From NCBI RefSeq assembly GCF_007679035.1, contig NZ_VEFR01000002.1:475245-539244 (forward strand): a DNA stretch of 64,000 nucleotides. Direction: 5' to 3'. This DNA is from Agrococcus jejuensis (GTDB taxonomy: Bacteria > Actinomycetota > Actinomycetes > Actinomycetales > Microbacteriaceae). Below are positions 17,665-26,278 of the stretch, piece after piece; positions within the stretch are counted from its first letter, which is position 1; each line of letters starts with the position of its first letter. The translations under genes and the position numbers were made by a program. The notes beneath the pieces are model-generated. The model made no database searches. It was not told the DNA's origin and worked only from the letters and a program-made list of their open reading frames with translations.

Positions 17665-18654
17665 TCAGGCGGGGAGGCCCAGGCCCGTCCGCAGCGCCTC
17701 GCGCATCCGGCGCTCGAACGCCTGCACGCCCGGCGCCGCCGGTCGCAGGGCGTCGAACCCGTGGTACGCGCCGGGCACCTCCACGAGCTCGACGGCGACG
17801 CCGTCGGCGCGCAGACGGTCGGCGTAGGCGACGTCCTCCGCGTGGAACAGGTCGAGCGCGCCCACGCCGATCCACGCGGGCGGCAGCCCCGTCAGGTCGG
17901 CCCTGCGCGCACCTGCCGCGTACGGCGTCCCCGGGTCGGCGTCGCCCAGGTACGAGCGCCAGCCGTACCGGTTCGACGCGGCCGACCACACGTAGCGGCC
18001 GCGATCGTCGACGCGAGCGCGCGTGCGATCGTCGAGCATCGGGTAGACGAGCAGCTGGAAGGCGAGCGGCAGCCTCAGATCGGTCGCCGCCTGGGCCGTG
18101 CAGGCCGCGAGCCCGCCGCCGGCGCTCTCGCCCCCGACCGCGATGCGCGACGCGTCGATGCCCTCGGCGTCGGCGGTCTCGGCCATCCAGCGCAGCACGT
18201 CGACGCAGTCGTGGAGCGCGGCCGGGAACGGATGCTCGGGCGCGAGCCGGTAGTCGACGCTCACGACGCGGATGCCCAGCTCGGCGGCGATCGTCGAGCA
18301 GCGCTCGTGCGAGGACACGGGATCGCCGAGCACGAATCCACCGCCGTGGATGTGCAGGTACGCGGGCGTCGGCTCGTCGCCGGCGCGCGTCGCGTCGTGG
18401 ATCCACACGCGGATCGGCCCGTCGCGGCCCGGCACCATGCGATCGGTGACGACGACGCCGTCGGCGATGCGTCCGGGACGCGCGGGCACCGAGCGCGACA
18501 GCGCGGCGAGCGGATGCACCAGCGGCAGGTCGGGCAGCAGGAGCACGGGCGAGCGGTACTGCGGATCGACCCGCAGCGCGGCCGCGTGCCGGCGGGCGGC
18601 GACGCCTCCGAGCACCGCGCCGACGCCCAGGATCGCTGCGGTGGAGAGCCTCAT
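17665..18654 (-). CDS. Alpha/beta hydrolase of the hormone-sensitive-lipase family (esterase)
   Basis: 329 aa. The HSL-family oxyanion motif HIHGGGF occurs about residue 97, the nucleophile elbow is VGGESAGGG (Ser within GESAG), and the C-terminal catalytic His is in GAYHGFD, with an Asp in the preceding loop. Such enzymes hydrolyse short-chain esters or acetylated small molecules. A hydrophobic N-terminus (LSTAAILGVGAVLGGVAA) could be a membrane anchor or signal, which is somewhat unusual for the family. ATG 18654 has GGAAGG upstream. It sits between the FAD oxidase and a glycolipid-binding-like gene, all on the minus strand but with gaps of 75-150 bp, so co-transcription is uncertain. Natural substrate unknown. 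Confidence 0.87.
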   Translation of the reverse strand: MRLSTAAILGVGAVLGGVAARRHAAALRVDPQYRSPVLLLPDLPLVHPLAALSRSVPARPGRIADGVVVTDRMVPGRDGPIRVWIHDATRAGDEPTPAYLHIHGGGFVLGDPVSSHERCSTIAAELGIRVVSVDYRLAPEHPFPAALHDCVDVLRWMAETADAEGIDASRIAVGGESAGGGLAACTAQAATDLRLPLAFQLLVYPMLDDRTRARVDDRGRYVWSAASNRYGWRSYLGDADPGTPYAAGARRADLTGLPPAWIGVGALDLFHAEDVAYADRLRADGVAVELVEVPGAYHGFDALRPAAPGVQAFERRMREALRTGLGLPA

Positions 18655-18729
18655 GTGCGTCCTTCCGGGTCGCGGCGGCGCGACCGTGCGCCCGACGATA
18701 CGCGGCGGCGGCCCCGGCGCGCCCGAGCG

Positions 18730-19299
18730 TCAGCTGCGCGCCGGCAGCACCCTCGTGGCGAAGCCCTGGTAGTCGACCACGACGCCGTCGGCGTCGACGA
18801 GCAGCGTGAAGCCGCCGTGATCGAGGTCCTCGTAGCGCCACGCATCCATGCCGTCGACGGGCTCGAGCCGCGTGTACGTCTGCTGCACGCGGCGCACGAC
18901 GAGCGTCGGCACGTCGATCCACGCGACCGCCATCACCGCCTCCTCCCCCACGCCGAGATGGCCGAGGCGACGGATGGGGATGGTGTTCGTGAGCGGGGTC
19001 GCGGCGACGTCGACGTCGGTGACGCCGTCGAGGATCGGCCGGTGCGTGCCGTCGACCGTCCATCGCCACCCGTCGGTCCCGAGCTCGACGACGCGCGAAC
19101 CCGCGGTCGAGAACGCGCGCACGATCGCCCGCACGGGACGCGACTCGTGCGTGACGTCGATCGTGAACGAGCACGACACCGCCGCGGGCGTCGCGAGCAC
19201 CTCGGTGCCCTGGTATCGGCGGCCGCCGTCGATCGCCGAGACGCGGGCGACGCCGTATCCCGTCGACTCGTCGGATCGCTGCCAGGCGTACATGCGCAT
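18730..19299 (-). CDS. Putative glycolipid-binding domain protein (PF06475-like)
   Basis: 189 aa. The sequence matches the pattern of the uncharacterised 'putative glycolipid-binding' family: a strand-rich fold with W-R-W-T-V-D-G (WRWTVDGTHRPILDG), DVDVAATPLTNTIPIRRL and VAWIDVPTLVVRRVQQTYTRL, the last two being near-invariant in the family. It ends with a segment typical of the family, YEDLDHGGFTLLVDADGVVVDYQGFA. ATG 19299 is chosen because AGGAGG lies five bases before it; a second ATG two codons on is less well spaced. No signal peptide or membrane segment. The family's biochemical role is not established; the name comes from a fold relationship. It is a single-gene unit. Confidence 0.72.
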   Translation of the reverse strand: MRMYAWQRSDESTGYGVARVSAIDGGRRYQGTEVLATPAAVSCSFTIDVTHESRPVRAIVRAFSTAGSRVVELGTDGWRWTVDGTHRPILDGVTDVDVAATPLTNTIPIRRLGHLGVGEEAVMAVAWIDVPTLVVRRVQQTYTRLEPVDGMDAWRYEDLDHGGFTLLVDADGVVVDYQGFATRVLPARS

Positions 19300-19400
19300 C
19301 CCGACCTCCTCACGCCAGGTCCCTGGCGCGACGGTACGCCCGCGACCTGGACGCGTGCACCCCTTGCGTGCGTCATCCGCACGACTTCGGGGCACGTACG

Positions 19401-19433
19401 GACGGCCCGCACGCGTGCAGCGTGCGGGCCGTC
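19401..19433 (-). terminator. Hairpin terminator after the MetE-like gene
   Basis: Perfect 14-base arms (19401-19414 and 19420-19433, GACGGCCCGCACGC and its complement) with a 5-nt loop lie 14 nt beyond the minus-strand stop. It lies downstream of one gene and just upstream of none, fitting a terminator, though no T-run is present. Confidence 0.65.
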
Positions 19434-19446
19434 GAGTCTGCGTAGA

Positions 19447-20649
19447 TCAGCGCACGCGACGCGCGCCCTCGCCGAGCGACGCGAGCTTCGCCCACGCGAT
19501 CTGCTGGTGCACGCGGCCGCCGAGGCCGCAGTCGGTCGACGCGACGACGCGGTCGCGGCCCACGACGTCGACGAAGCGCTGGATGCGCTGCGCCACCAGG
19601 TCGGGATGCTCGACGACGTTCGTCGCGTGGCTCACGATGCCCGGAGCGAGCACGAGGTCGTCGGGCACGGCGTCGCCCAGCTCGCTCCACACGGTCCACT
19701 CGTGCTCGTGGCGCACGTTCGCAGCCTCGAACGACAGCGAGCCGACGTTCGCGTCGAGCACGACGGGCAGGATGTGACGCAGCTCGATGTCGGTCGTGTG
19801 CGGGCCGTGCCACGATCCCCAGCAGAGGTGCAGGCGCACGAGCTCCTTGGGCAGGTCGCGGATGGCGTGGTTGAGCGCCTCGATGCGGATGCGCGTGAAG
19901 CGCTGGTAGTCCTCGACGCTCGGCTCGGGACGGATCTGGTCGAAGTTCTCGGCGAGCGACGGGTCGTCGATCTGCACGACGAGGCCCGCATCGGTGATGG
20001 CCTTGTACTCCTCGCGCACTGCATCCGCCCACGCGAAGATGTGCTCCTCCTCCGACGCGTAGTGCTGGTTGCCGACGCGCGCGGCGCTGCCGGGCGAGAT
20101 CGCCGTGAGGAAGCCCTGCTCGCCGGGCTGCAGCGCCGCCTGCAGGTTGCGGATGTCGGCGGCGACCTGCTCCTGCCCCGTGAACGCGATGGCGCTCGTC
20201 GTGGTCGGGAACGCCGTCGCCTGCTCGCCCGTGCCGATGCCCGCCGACGGGTCGGCGTACGCCTCGGCGAACGCCGTGAAGTCGCGACGGTCGAGGAAGG
20301 CCGTGAGGCGCACGTCGCCCGGGCTCGACAGCACGGGCTCGGGCGTGAAGAAGTCGGTGTCGGTGAGCGACAGGCCCGAGTAGCGCTGGAACGAGTACGT
20401 CCACCAGGCGCCGTAGTCGATGGCCGCCCGCATCGTGTGCCCGTACTCGCCATCGCCGACGAGCGTGATCCCGGCCTCCCGCTGCTTCGCGACGACGTCG
20501 GCGACGGCCGCGCCGACCGCGGCCTCGTGCTCGCCCGACGGCTGGAACGTGAAGCCGTCGTCCGAGAGCGCGCGCGAGCGGTTGGCCTCGAGCAGTGCGG
20601 CGGTGCGCGGCAGGCTGCCCGCGGTGGTGGTCTGGATGGGGGCGGTCAT
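19447..20649 (-). CDS. MetE C-terminal-like cobalamin-independent methyltransferase family protein
   Basis: 400 aa, about half the length of full MetE, corresponding only to the catalytic C-terminal barrel. Zinc-ligand motifs are present: HLCWGSWHGPH (His and Cys) in the centre and STDCGLGG (Cys) near the C-terminus; the N-terminus TTTAGSLPRT and GDGEYGH also match the family. Stand-alone proteins of this type are annotated as 5-methyltetrahydropteroyltriglutamate-homocysteine methyltransferase homologues, but include alkyl-CoM-forming and other thiol methyl/alkyl transferases, and the missing N-terminal folate domain makes a true methionine synthase role uncertain. ATG 20649 has GGGAGC close upstream. 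A strong hairpin follows. Single gene, cytoplasmic. Confidence 0.82.
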   Translation of the reverse strand: MTAPIQTTTAGSLPRTAALLEANRSRALSDDGFTFQPSGEHEAAVGAAVADVVAKQREAGITLVGDGEYGHTMRAAIDYGAWWTYSFQRYSGLSLTDTDFFTPEPVLSSPGDVRLTAFLDRRDFTAFAEAYADPSAGIGTGEQATAFPTTTSAIAFTGQEQVAADIRNLQAALQPGEQGFLTAISPGSAARVGNQHYASEEEHIFAWADAVREEYKAITDAGLVVQIDDPSLAENFDQIRPEPSVEDYQRFTRIRIEALNHAIRDLPKELVRLHLCWGSWHGPHTTDIELRHILPVVLDANVGSLSFEAANVRHEHEWTVWSELGDAVPDDLVLAPGIVSHATNVVEHPDLVAQRIQRFVDVVGRDRVVASTDCGLGGRVHQQIAWAKLASLGEGARRVR

Positions 20650-20804
20650 GCTCCCGACGCTAGGTCGCGCGGGCATGCGGTCGCGAGGCGGGGCGACGCG
20701 GGGCGTCATGCGTGCGGCGCGGGAGATGTGCACGGGAGCGGAGCGGCAGGGCCGCATGCGGGGATGCCGACTCGCTCGCGTGCACATCGCTGCGCGTGAC
20801 CGGC

Positions 20805-22994
20805 TCAGCGGGGCGGGTTCGGCGGCGACGGCTGCTGCGGAGGTGGAGCCGGGTGCGGTCCGGGCGCTGGCGGCGGCGCCGGCGCCGTGCCCGGCCCCGG
20901 GCGTCCACCCCACGGCTGCGGCACGTGCCCCGTCGGCGCCCCACCCCATCCGCCCGCGGCCACGACCGGACCGGGCGCCCGGTCGCGCCGCATCGTCTGC
21001 AGGTCGACCGTCGACGCCCGGTGCGTCCAGGCATCCGACGCGTCCTCGATGCGGCAGCAGAGCACGGCCGAGAGCGGGATCGTGAGGTACAGCACCGAGA
21101 TCGTCGTCGTCTCGTCGTCGGTGAGCGCACCCATCGTGCGCGCGACGATCACCGAGCCGAGCACGGCGACCTGCGCCGCGAACGGGATGACGATCGCCCG
21201 CGCGTTCCCCTCCTTCGTGCCCGTGCGGGGAGCGCCGAGCAGGAAGAGTCCGGCGAGGCTCAGCGCGACGACGAGCGCCTGCTCGAGGTCGTCCTTCCAC
21301 ACGCCCGGCAGCAGCTGCCCCGCGTGCAGGGTCAGCACCGGCACGAGCGCGAGACGCAGCAGCAGGTGGCGGTCGACGACGTCGCGGCCTCGCACCGCAC
21401 CGACGATCGCGAGCGCCAGCACCGCCGCGAGGATCGCGAAGGCCATCTGCGAGGGCGAGGCCGTGAACCGGGGGATGCGCAGGTCGAGGTCGATCGACGC
21501 GACGAGCCACAGCTGCAGCGGCAGCGCGACGGCGAGCCCCACGATCGCGCCGACGCGCCCGGTCGAGCGCCGGAAGTACGGCACGAGGATGGGCACGAGC
21601 AGCAGGATCGGCAGCAGCGCGAGCCCGGGGATGTTGCCGGGCGGGATGATGCTCGCGGTGATGGCAGCCGCCTCGTCGCCATCGGCGGTGACGAACGTGA
21701 GCAGCAGGTACGCGAGCACGAACGACACGAGCGCCCAGCCGGCGACCACCGCGAGGGTGCCGATCGCGAGCAGGTGCCCGCGGGGCCGCAGCGGCCGCCG
21801 CCCCGAGCGCGCGACGAGCCACACGACCAGCGCACCGACGAACGCCGCGTGCGGCCACGACTGCCACGGGCCGATGCCCCACAGGTTCGCATCCAGCTCG
21901 CCGAAGAGGCGCGAGAGCGGCCCCATCCGCACCACGACGACCGCCAGCGCGACGGCTGCGGCGACGATCGGCACCCAGCTGGCCAGCAGGATGCGCCGGC
22001 CGATGCGATCGGCACGACCGTGCACCTGCTGCGCGTAGAGCGCCACCGCGAAGATCGCGACGAAGCCGACGACGACGACCACGGGGAACGCGAGGTCGGT
22101 CCACGCCTTCAGGAACACCCACTGCGTCGGCTCGACCGCTCCGACCCACGTGACGAGCCCCCATTGGATCGCGAGCGCGACGCCCGAGGCCACCGCCAGG
22201 TGCACGCGGGGCCGCGCGAGGAAGACGGCGAGCGCCGCGAGCGACGAGGCTGCGAGGCCGGCGGCCCCGATGCCAGCGATCCACGGCAGTCCCTGGCCGG
22301 GCCCGGAGACGACCACCTCGAGCGTGATCGCGCTCGAGAGCACCGTCGCCGCCACCGCGACCCATCGGTGCCACGGCTTGCCCGTGAGCAGCAGCATCGT
22401 CACCGACGCGAAGCCGAGCCCGAAGGTGATCTGCAGGGCGATCCAGCCGACGACGTCGTGTCCCCAGTCGCGGCTCGGCGTCTCGCCGGGGTACTCCATG
22501 ACGACCCCGGGCGTGATGAGGATGTCGGCGAGCAGCACCCACGCGGCGAGCAGCACGACGGCGAAGGCCACGGCGGTCCAGGGCACGCCGCGAGGCACGA
22601 GGCGGCGGATGCGGCCGGCCCACCATGCGCGCAGCACGCGAGCGAGGGTGGTGCGTCCGTCGGGCGCTCGCCGCGACGGGCGCGGCGCCGAGGGGCTCGG
22701 CGGCTGTCGGGGCTGCTGCTGCTGCTGCTGCGGGATCGTGCCGGTCGGCATCCCGTAGGCGGGCGAGGGTGGCGGCGGCTGGTGCAGCGGCTGGGGCGGA
22801 GGCCCATAGGGAGGATGCTGGGGCGGAGCGCCGGAGGGCGCGGGCTGGGGCGGAGCGCCGTAGGCCGGCGACGGCGGTGGCTGCTGCGGCTGGCCGGGCC
22901 ATGCGCCGGGCGGTCCCTGCGGCTGCGCGGCACGGTGCGGCCACGGCGACTGCTCGCCGGGCGGCCCCTGCGGGGGCCTGCCACGCGCATCCAT
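20805..22994 (-). CDS. Large polytopic membrane protein with Pro/Gln-rich cytoplasmic tails
   Basis: 729 aa from ATG 22994. The first ~125 residues are low-complexity Pro, Gln and Gly (repeated GAPPQ, YGPPPQP, then QQQQQQ encoded by a CTG/GCA-rich run), followed by a basic segment (ARVLRAWWAGRIRRLVPRG). From ~150 to ~660 there are many hydrophobic stretches, roughly 14 by eye, including VVVVVGFVAIFAVALYAQQ and GLALLPILLLVPILVPYF. The last ~60 residues are again Pro/Gly-rich (APAPPPAPGPHPAPPPQQP). I recognise no enzyme or transporter motif. Such proline-rich flanks occur on actinobacterial envelope proteins. Single gene; no good ribosome site before the chosen ATG, so the start is uncertain but the downstream membrane core is firm. 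Confidence 0.7.
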   Translation of the reverse strand: MDARGRPPQGPPGEQSPWPHRAAQPQGPPGAWPGQPQQPPPSPAYGAPPQPAPSGAPPQHPPYGPPPQPLHQPPPPSPAYGMPTGTIPQQQQQQPRQPPSPSAPRPSRRAPDGRTTLARVLRAWWAGRIRRLVPRGVPWTAVAFAVVLLAAWVLLADILITPGVVMEYPGETPSRDWGHDVVGWIALQITFGLGFASVTMLLLTGKPWHRWVAVAATVLSSAITLEVVVSGPGQGLPWIAGIGAAGLAASSLAALAVFLARPRVHLAVASGVALAIQWGLVTWVGAVEPTQWVFLKAWTDLAFPVVVVVGFVAIFAVALYAQQVHGRADRIGRRILLASWVPIVAAAVALAVVVVRMGPLSRLFGELDANLWGIGPWQSWPHAAFVGALVVWLVARSGRRPLRPRGHLLAIGTLAVVAGWALVSFVLAYLLLTFVTADGDEAAAITASIIPPGNIPGLALLPILLLVPILVPYFRRSTGRVGAIVGLAVALPLQLWLVASIDLDLRIPRFTASPSQMAFAILAAVLALAIVGAVRGRDVVDRHLLLRLALVPVLTLHAGQLLPGVWKDDLEQALVVALSLAGLFLLGAPRTGTKEGNARAIVIPFAAQVAVLGSVIVARTMGALTDDETTTISVLYLTIPLSAVLCCRIEDASDAWTHRASTVDLQTMRRDRAPGPVVAAGGWGGAPTGHVPQPWGGRPGPGTAPAPPPAPGPHPAPPPQQPSPPNPPR

Positions 22995-23071
22995 GGTGCG
23001 AGCATGCACCGCCCGGGTGCGAGGTGGCAGGGAGCCGTGCGCCGCATCCGATCGGCGCAGGGCGGCGAGAC

Positions 23072-23881
23072 CTAGGCCGCGTCGCCCTTGGGCGTGCGCG
23101 CCTTCCATGCCTCGATCGCCGTCTTCACGAGCACGGCGAGCAAGAAGATCGCGAAGAGGATGGTGGCGGCACGCGGGTCGAGCGCTGCAGCGGTGAGCGC
23201 GCCGAGGGCGGTCGTGAGGCACGCGGAGAGCCCGACGATCGCTGCGGCGACGAGGTCGACGTTCTTGCGCACGAGGTTGCCGATCGTGCCCGAGATGGCG
23301 GTGGGCACCATCATGAGCATCGACGTGCCCTTGGCGACGAGGTCGCTCGACTCGAACAGGAGGATGAGCGCCGGCACCACCACGACGCCGCCACCGATGC
23401 CGATGATGCCGGCGAGCACGCCGGTGAAGAGCCCGACGACCACGAGGCCCGCGATGGTCCAGCCATCCAGCTCGATGCCGTCGCCGCGCTCGGGCACCGT
23501 GAGGAACAGCTGCACCGCGACCGCGAGCGCGAAGACCATGAAGATGATGCGCACGACCGACGTCGGCAGGCGCGACAGCAGCAGCGCGCCGATCTGCGCG
23601 CCGACGACCGAGCCGGCGGCGAGCAGGAGGGCGGCGAGCACGTCGACGTTGCCGGGGATCGCGTAGGCGACGACGCCGACGGCGCTCGTCGGCACGATCG
23701 CCGCGAGGCTCGTGCCGCTCGCGAGCTTGCGCTCGAGGCCGCCGAAGGCGAGCAGCAGCGGCACGATCACGATGCCGCCGCCGACGCCGAAGAGCCCCGA
23801 CATGAAGCCGGCGATGAGGCCGATGGCGATGAACGCCAGGTATCGGCGCTTCGGGCGGGACTGGATCGGCATCCTCACCAT
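23072..23881 (-). CDS. TauE/SafE family sulfite/organoanion exporter-like permease
   Basis: About 269 aa with eight or so hydrophobic segments. The two duplicated family motifs are present: GLIAGFMSGLFGVGGGIVIVPLLLAFG near the N-terminus and TGVLAGIIGIGGGVVVVPALILLF in the second half. The family exports sulfite, sulfoacetate or similar organic anions, and many members are of unknown substrate. Possible starts are ATG 23908, 23881 and 23872; none has a clean ribosome site, so 23881 is a compromise. It lies directly downstream of the 59-bp palindrome copy 2. A link to sulfonate metabolism is conceivable but no desulfonation gene is visible nearby. Confidence 0.85.
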   Translation of the reverse strand: MVRMPIQSRPKRRYLAFIAIGLIAGFMSGLFGVGGGIVIVPLLLAFGGLERKLASGTSLAAIVPTSAVGVVAYAIPGNVDVLAALLLAAGSVVGAQIGALLLSRLPTSVVRIIFMVFALAVAVQLFLTVPERGDGIELDGWTIAGLVVVGLFTGVLAGIIGIGGGVVVVPALILLFESSDLVAKGTSMLMMVPTAISGTIGNLVRKNVDLVAAAIVGLSACLTTALGALTAAALDPRAATILFAIFLLAVLVKTAIEAWKARTPKGDAA

Positions 23882-23913
23882 CCTGGCACCGCGCGCATCC
23901 GCCGCCATCCCTC

Positions 23914-23972
23914 ATCGATTGGGCAGTAGTGGCGGACGACACGCCGTACGGACAGCAACTACTGCCCAATCG
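23914..23972. repeat. 59-bp palindromic repeat, copy 2
   Basis: Arms CGATTGGGCAGTAGT (23916-23930) and ACTACTGCCCAATCG (23958-23972) are perfect complements; the loop starts GGCGGACGACACGCCG, matching copy 1 at 15998-16056 (CTGACGACACGCCG after the arm). It lies between the MFS stop (23997) and the TauE-type gene, both on the minus strand. Confidence 0.85.
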
Positions 23973-23996
23973 GGTGCAACAAGTGACCAATGACGT

Positions 23997-25316
23997 TCAG
24001 GCGGAGGCGGCGGGGGCAGGCGCGGGCACCTCCGCGCGCGGGCGCACCGCGGCGCAGACGATGCCGACGGCGACCATCGCGACGGCGCAGATGGCGATGA
24101 GGATGCGGAAGTCCATGACCGCGAGCAGCGCTGCGCCGAGCGCGAGGAAGCCCAGCTGCGGCACGTTGATCGCCGCGTTGAGCGCCGCCGACGTGCGGCC
24201 CTGCAGCCGCGGCGGCGTCACGCGCTGGCGGTAGGTGACGACGCCCACGATCGCCCACGGCACGCTGAAGCCGATGAGCAGCTGCGCGAGGCTCATGCCG
24301 CCCCACCGCATCCACGCCGCGTCGGGCTGGAGGTAGAGGAACGCGAGGCCCACGACGAGGCCGCCGCCGAGCAGCGCGAGCCCCCATGCGACGAGGTGCC
24401 GCTCGCCGATGCGGCGCAGCACCGCTGCGGCCGTGAGCCCGCCGACGACGGCGCCCGCGCCTTGCACCGCCTGCAGCGGTCCGAGCGCCTCGGGACCGGC
24501 GCCCGTGCCGACCTCGACGAACGGGAAGACCGTCGCGTTGAGGAGGCCGTTCGCGGCGAAGGCCAGCGTCATGACGATCGTGAGCAGGCGCAGCGTCGGC
24601 TCCGACAGCAGCTGGCGGAATCCCGCCGTGACCTGCCGGATCCACGGCTCGTGCGCATCCTCGAGCACGGCGGGCGACTCGTCGACGCGCGTCGTCGCGA
24701 GCACGATCGCCGTCGCGAGGAAGCACGCCGTGGTGAGCAGCGCCACGGCGCCCGGACCGACGGCGACGTAGAGCACGGTGCCGAGCGGCGGGCTCACGAT
24801 GCGCATGGCGTTGTCGATCGACGAGAGGGTGCCGTTCGCGGCGCCGAGCTCCTCGTCGGGCAGCAGATCGCGCAGCAGGCCCGACTGCGCCGCACCGGAC
24901 ACGTTGCCCACGAGCCCGTAGCCCACCGTGACGACGAAGATGAGCCACACCTGCTCGGCCCCCTGCACGAGCAGCAGGGATGCGACGAGCGCCGCGCCGC
25001 CGAGGTTCGCGCCGATGAGCAGACGCCGCCGCGAGACGCGGTCGACGACGTGGCCGACGAACGGCGCGAGCAGCGTCGGCGCGCCGAGCGCGAGGAACAC
25101 GAGCGCGCCCGCCGCATCCGATCCCGTGAGCTGTCGCACCCACACCGCGAGCATGATGTACAGCGCGCTGTCGCCGAGGTTCGTCGCGACCCAGCCCACC
25201 GTGAGGCGGCGGAACGCAGGCCTGCGAAAGGGCGAGGCGGGCGTCGTGACCGCCGTGGCGGATGCCGGTGGGGTCGTCGGTGTCGGCGGTGCGAGGTCGG
25301 GGGTGGCGTCGCTCAT
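23997..25316 (-). CDS. MFS transporter (drug or metabolite exporter type)
   Basis: 439 aa with about twelve hydrophobic segments and a Pro/Thr/Ala-rich N-terminal tail. The MFS loop 2-3 motif appears as GHVVDRVSRRRLLIGANL. The general layout (NLGDSALYIMLAVWVRQLTGS at the first helix) is that of exporters of the MFS_3/EntS-like group. CAGGAG precedes the ATG. It lies 82 bp downstream of the ArsR-type regulator gene and shares its strand, so the two plus the 45-aa leader ORF probably form an operon in which the regulator represses its own export gene. Substrate unknown; a toxic compound is the usual case for this arrangement. The stop is followed by the 59-bp palindrome. Confidence 0.87.
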   Translation of the reverse strand: MSDATPDLAPPTPTTPPASATAVTTPASPFRRPAFRRLTVGWVATNLGDSALYIMLAVWVRQLTGSDAAGALVFLALGAPTLLAPFVGHVVDRVSRRRLLIGANLGGAALVASLLLVQGAEQVWLIFVVTVGYGLVGNVSGAAQSGLLRDLLPDEELGAANGTLSSIDNAMRIVSPPLGTVLYVAVGPGAVALLTTACFLATAIVLATTRVDESPAVLEDAHEPWIRQVTAGFRQLLSEPTLRLLTIVMTLAFAANGLLNATVFPFVEVGTGAGPEALGPLQAVQGAGAVVGGLTAAAVLRRIGERHLVAWGLALLGGGLVVGLAFLYLQPDAAWMRWGGMSLAQLLIGFSVPWAIVGVVTYRQRVTPPRLQGRTSAALNAAINVPQLGFLALGAALLAVMDFRILIAICAVAMVAVGIVCAAVRPRAEVPAPAPAASA

Positions 25317-25398
25317 GTGGCTCCTGGCTGGAGGGCGTCGCGCGGGCGCGACGGGATGGCGCGTCGCCGAGATGGGCGCGCGCTGCGAGGTCGAGGCG

Positions 25399-26046
25399 TC
25401 AGGCCTCGGGAGTCGGCTCGGCCGTCGGATCGGGGTTGAGCGTGACGAGCATGCGCGCGCGGCGACTGCCTGGTGGGCGCTTCGACGGGTCGTGCGAACG
25501 ACCCTGCAGGTGGTCGGCCAGCGTGGCGATGCGCTCGACCATCTCGCGCATCTCCTCCTGCGTCGCCCAGAACTCGGTGGTGTTCACCGTCATCGTCTCG
25601 AGCCACTCGGGCGACTCGGTCGCGGCCGACGATGTCAGGTAGTCGACGACGCGGCTGGCCTCACGCTGCACGTAGAGGGCGCCGATCGTCGCCGACGCCC
25701 GCACCGATGCTGGGTCCTCGACGTCGGGCGACAGGTTGCGGCCGTGGTGCGCGGGTCGCCACGGCTTCGCAGTGCCGCGCTGCTCGCCGCGCACGATGAA
25801 GCCGGCCTTCTCGAGCTGGCGAAGATGGAACGAGCAGTTCGACGGGCTCTCTCCCACGCGCTCGGCGATCTCGGTGGCCGTGGCCTCCTGCAGGTCGTCG
25901 AGCACGGCCATGATCTCGACGCGCAGGGGGTGCGCGAGGGCGCGCAGCACGGCCGGGTCGCTCGAGACGAGACTGCGCTCCTCTGCCGAGGCGACCTCGG
26001 CCGGCAGCCCGACGGCGACGTCGGGGGTGCCCTCGGCCGCCGTCAT
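25399..26046 (-). CDS. ArsR-type winged-helix transcriptional regulator
   Basis: 215 aa. Residues ~28-105 form a winged helix of the HTH_20/ArsR type: RALAHPLRVEIMAVL, EIAERVGESPSNCSFHLRQLEKAGFI. The C-terminal half (VQREASRVVDYL, WLETMTVNTTEFWATQEEMREMVERIATL) is probably a helical dimerisation or ligand domain. The start ATG 26046 overlaps the stop of the 45-aa ORF by the ATGA arrangement, so translation is coupled. The upstream palindrome TGAAAG-N4-CTTTCA lies on the -10 region of that leader and is the obvious autoregulatory operator. Together with the MFS gene 82 bp downstream this looks like a ligand-sensing repressor of an exporter. No Cys pair typical of metal-sensing ArsR is visible in the helix. 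Confidence 0.85.
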   Translation of the reverse strand: MTAAEGTPDVAVGLPAEVASAEERSLVSSDPAVLRALAHPLRVEIMAVLDDLQEATATEIAERVGESPSNCSFHLRQLEKAGFIVRGEQRGTAKPWRPAHHGRNLSPDVEDPASVRASATIGALYVQREASRVVDYLTSSAATESPEWLETMTVNTTEFWATQEEMREMVERIATLADHLQGRSHDPSKRPPGSRRARMLVTLNPDPTAEPTPEA

Positions 26047-26180
26047 CGCAGGATGCCCTGCGTGGCGATCGCCGTCTGGCGTGCCTGCGCGTGGCGCTGC
26101 TCGGCTGCTGCCGCGATGCGACGAGTGCGGTGGATCTCCTCGTCGCGTCGGGGGCGGATGCCGTCGATGATGCGTCGCAT
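26043..26180 (-). CDS. 45-aa basic small protein coupled to the ArsR-type regulator
   Basis: Starts at ATG 26180 behind an excellent GAGAGGAGCAGGGC ribosome site and ends in TGA that overlaps the regulator's ATG (ATGA). The product, starting MRRIIDGIRPRRDEEIHRTR, is strongly basic and Ala/Gln-rich with alternating Arg and Glu, probably one long helix. I recognise no family. It could be a real small protein, or a leader whose translation feeds ribosomes into the regulator gene. The strong ribosome site and exact overlap support translation. Confidence 0.6.
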   Translation of the reverse strand: MRRIIDGIRPRRDEEIHRTRRIAAAAEQRHAQARQTAIATQGILR

Positions 26181-26220
26181 GCCCTGCTCCTCTCGTGCGG
26201 TCCTCGGGTGAGGTGGTGTC

Positions 26221-26264
26221 TGAAAGAGTACTTTCAAAGCATTCGCTTCGCAAGGCTTCTTTCA
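26221..26264 (-). promoter_or_regulatory. Promoter and operator of the ArsR-type regulator / MFS operon
   Basis: On the minus strand, -35 TTGCGA (26248-26253), a 17-nt spacer and -10 TACTCT (26225-26230) precede the leader ORF. The perfect inverted repeat TGAAAGAGTACTTTCA (26221-26236, 6-bp arms, 4-nt spacer) covers the -10 box, and another half-site CTTTCA lies at 26259-26264. This is the expected layout for autorepression by the winged-helix regulator. Confidence 0.6.
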
Positions 26265-26278
26265 CAAAGGTGTGGATT

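Noticed and set aside
19447..20649. Full-length methionine synthase MetE
   Set aside because: Only the C-terminal catalytic half is present at about 400 aa; kept as a MetE-like family protein.
22707..22726. CTG-rich microsatellite-like run
   Set aside because: It encodes a Gln run within the Pro/Gln-rich tail of a membrane protein, so it is explained by coding sequence.
15830..24712. Other large antisense or shifted frames, including long ones spanning several genes
   Set aside because: Low-complexity Arg/Pro/Ala-rich translations, no domain signatures, and full overlap with well-supported genes.
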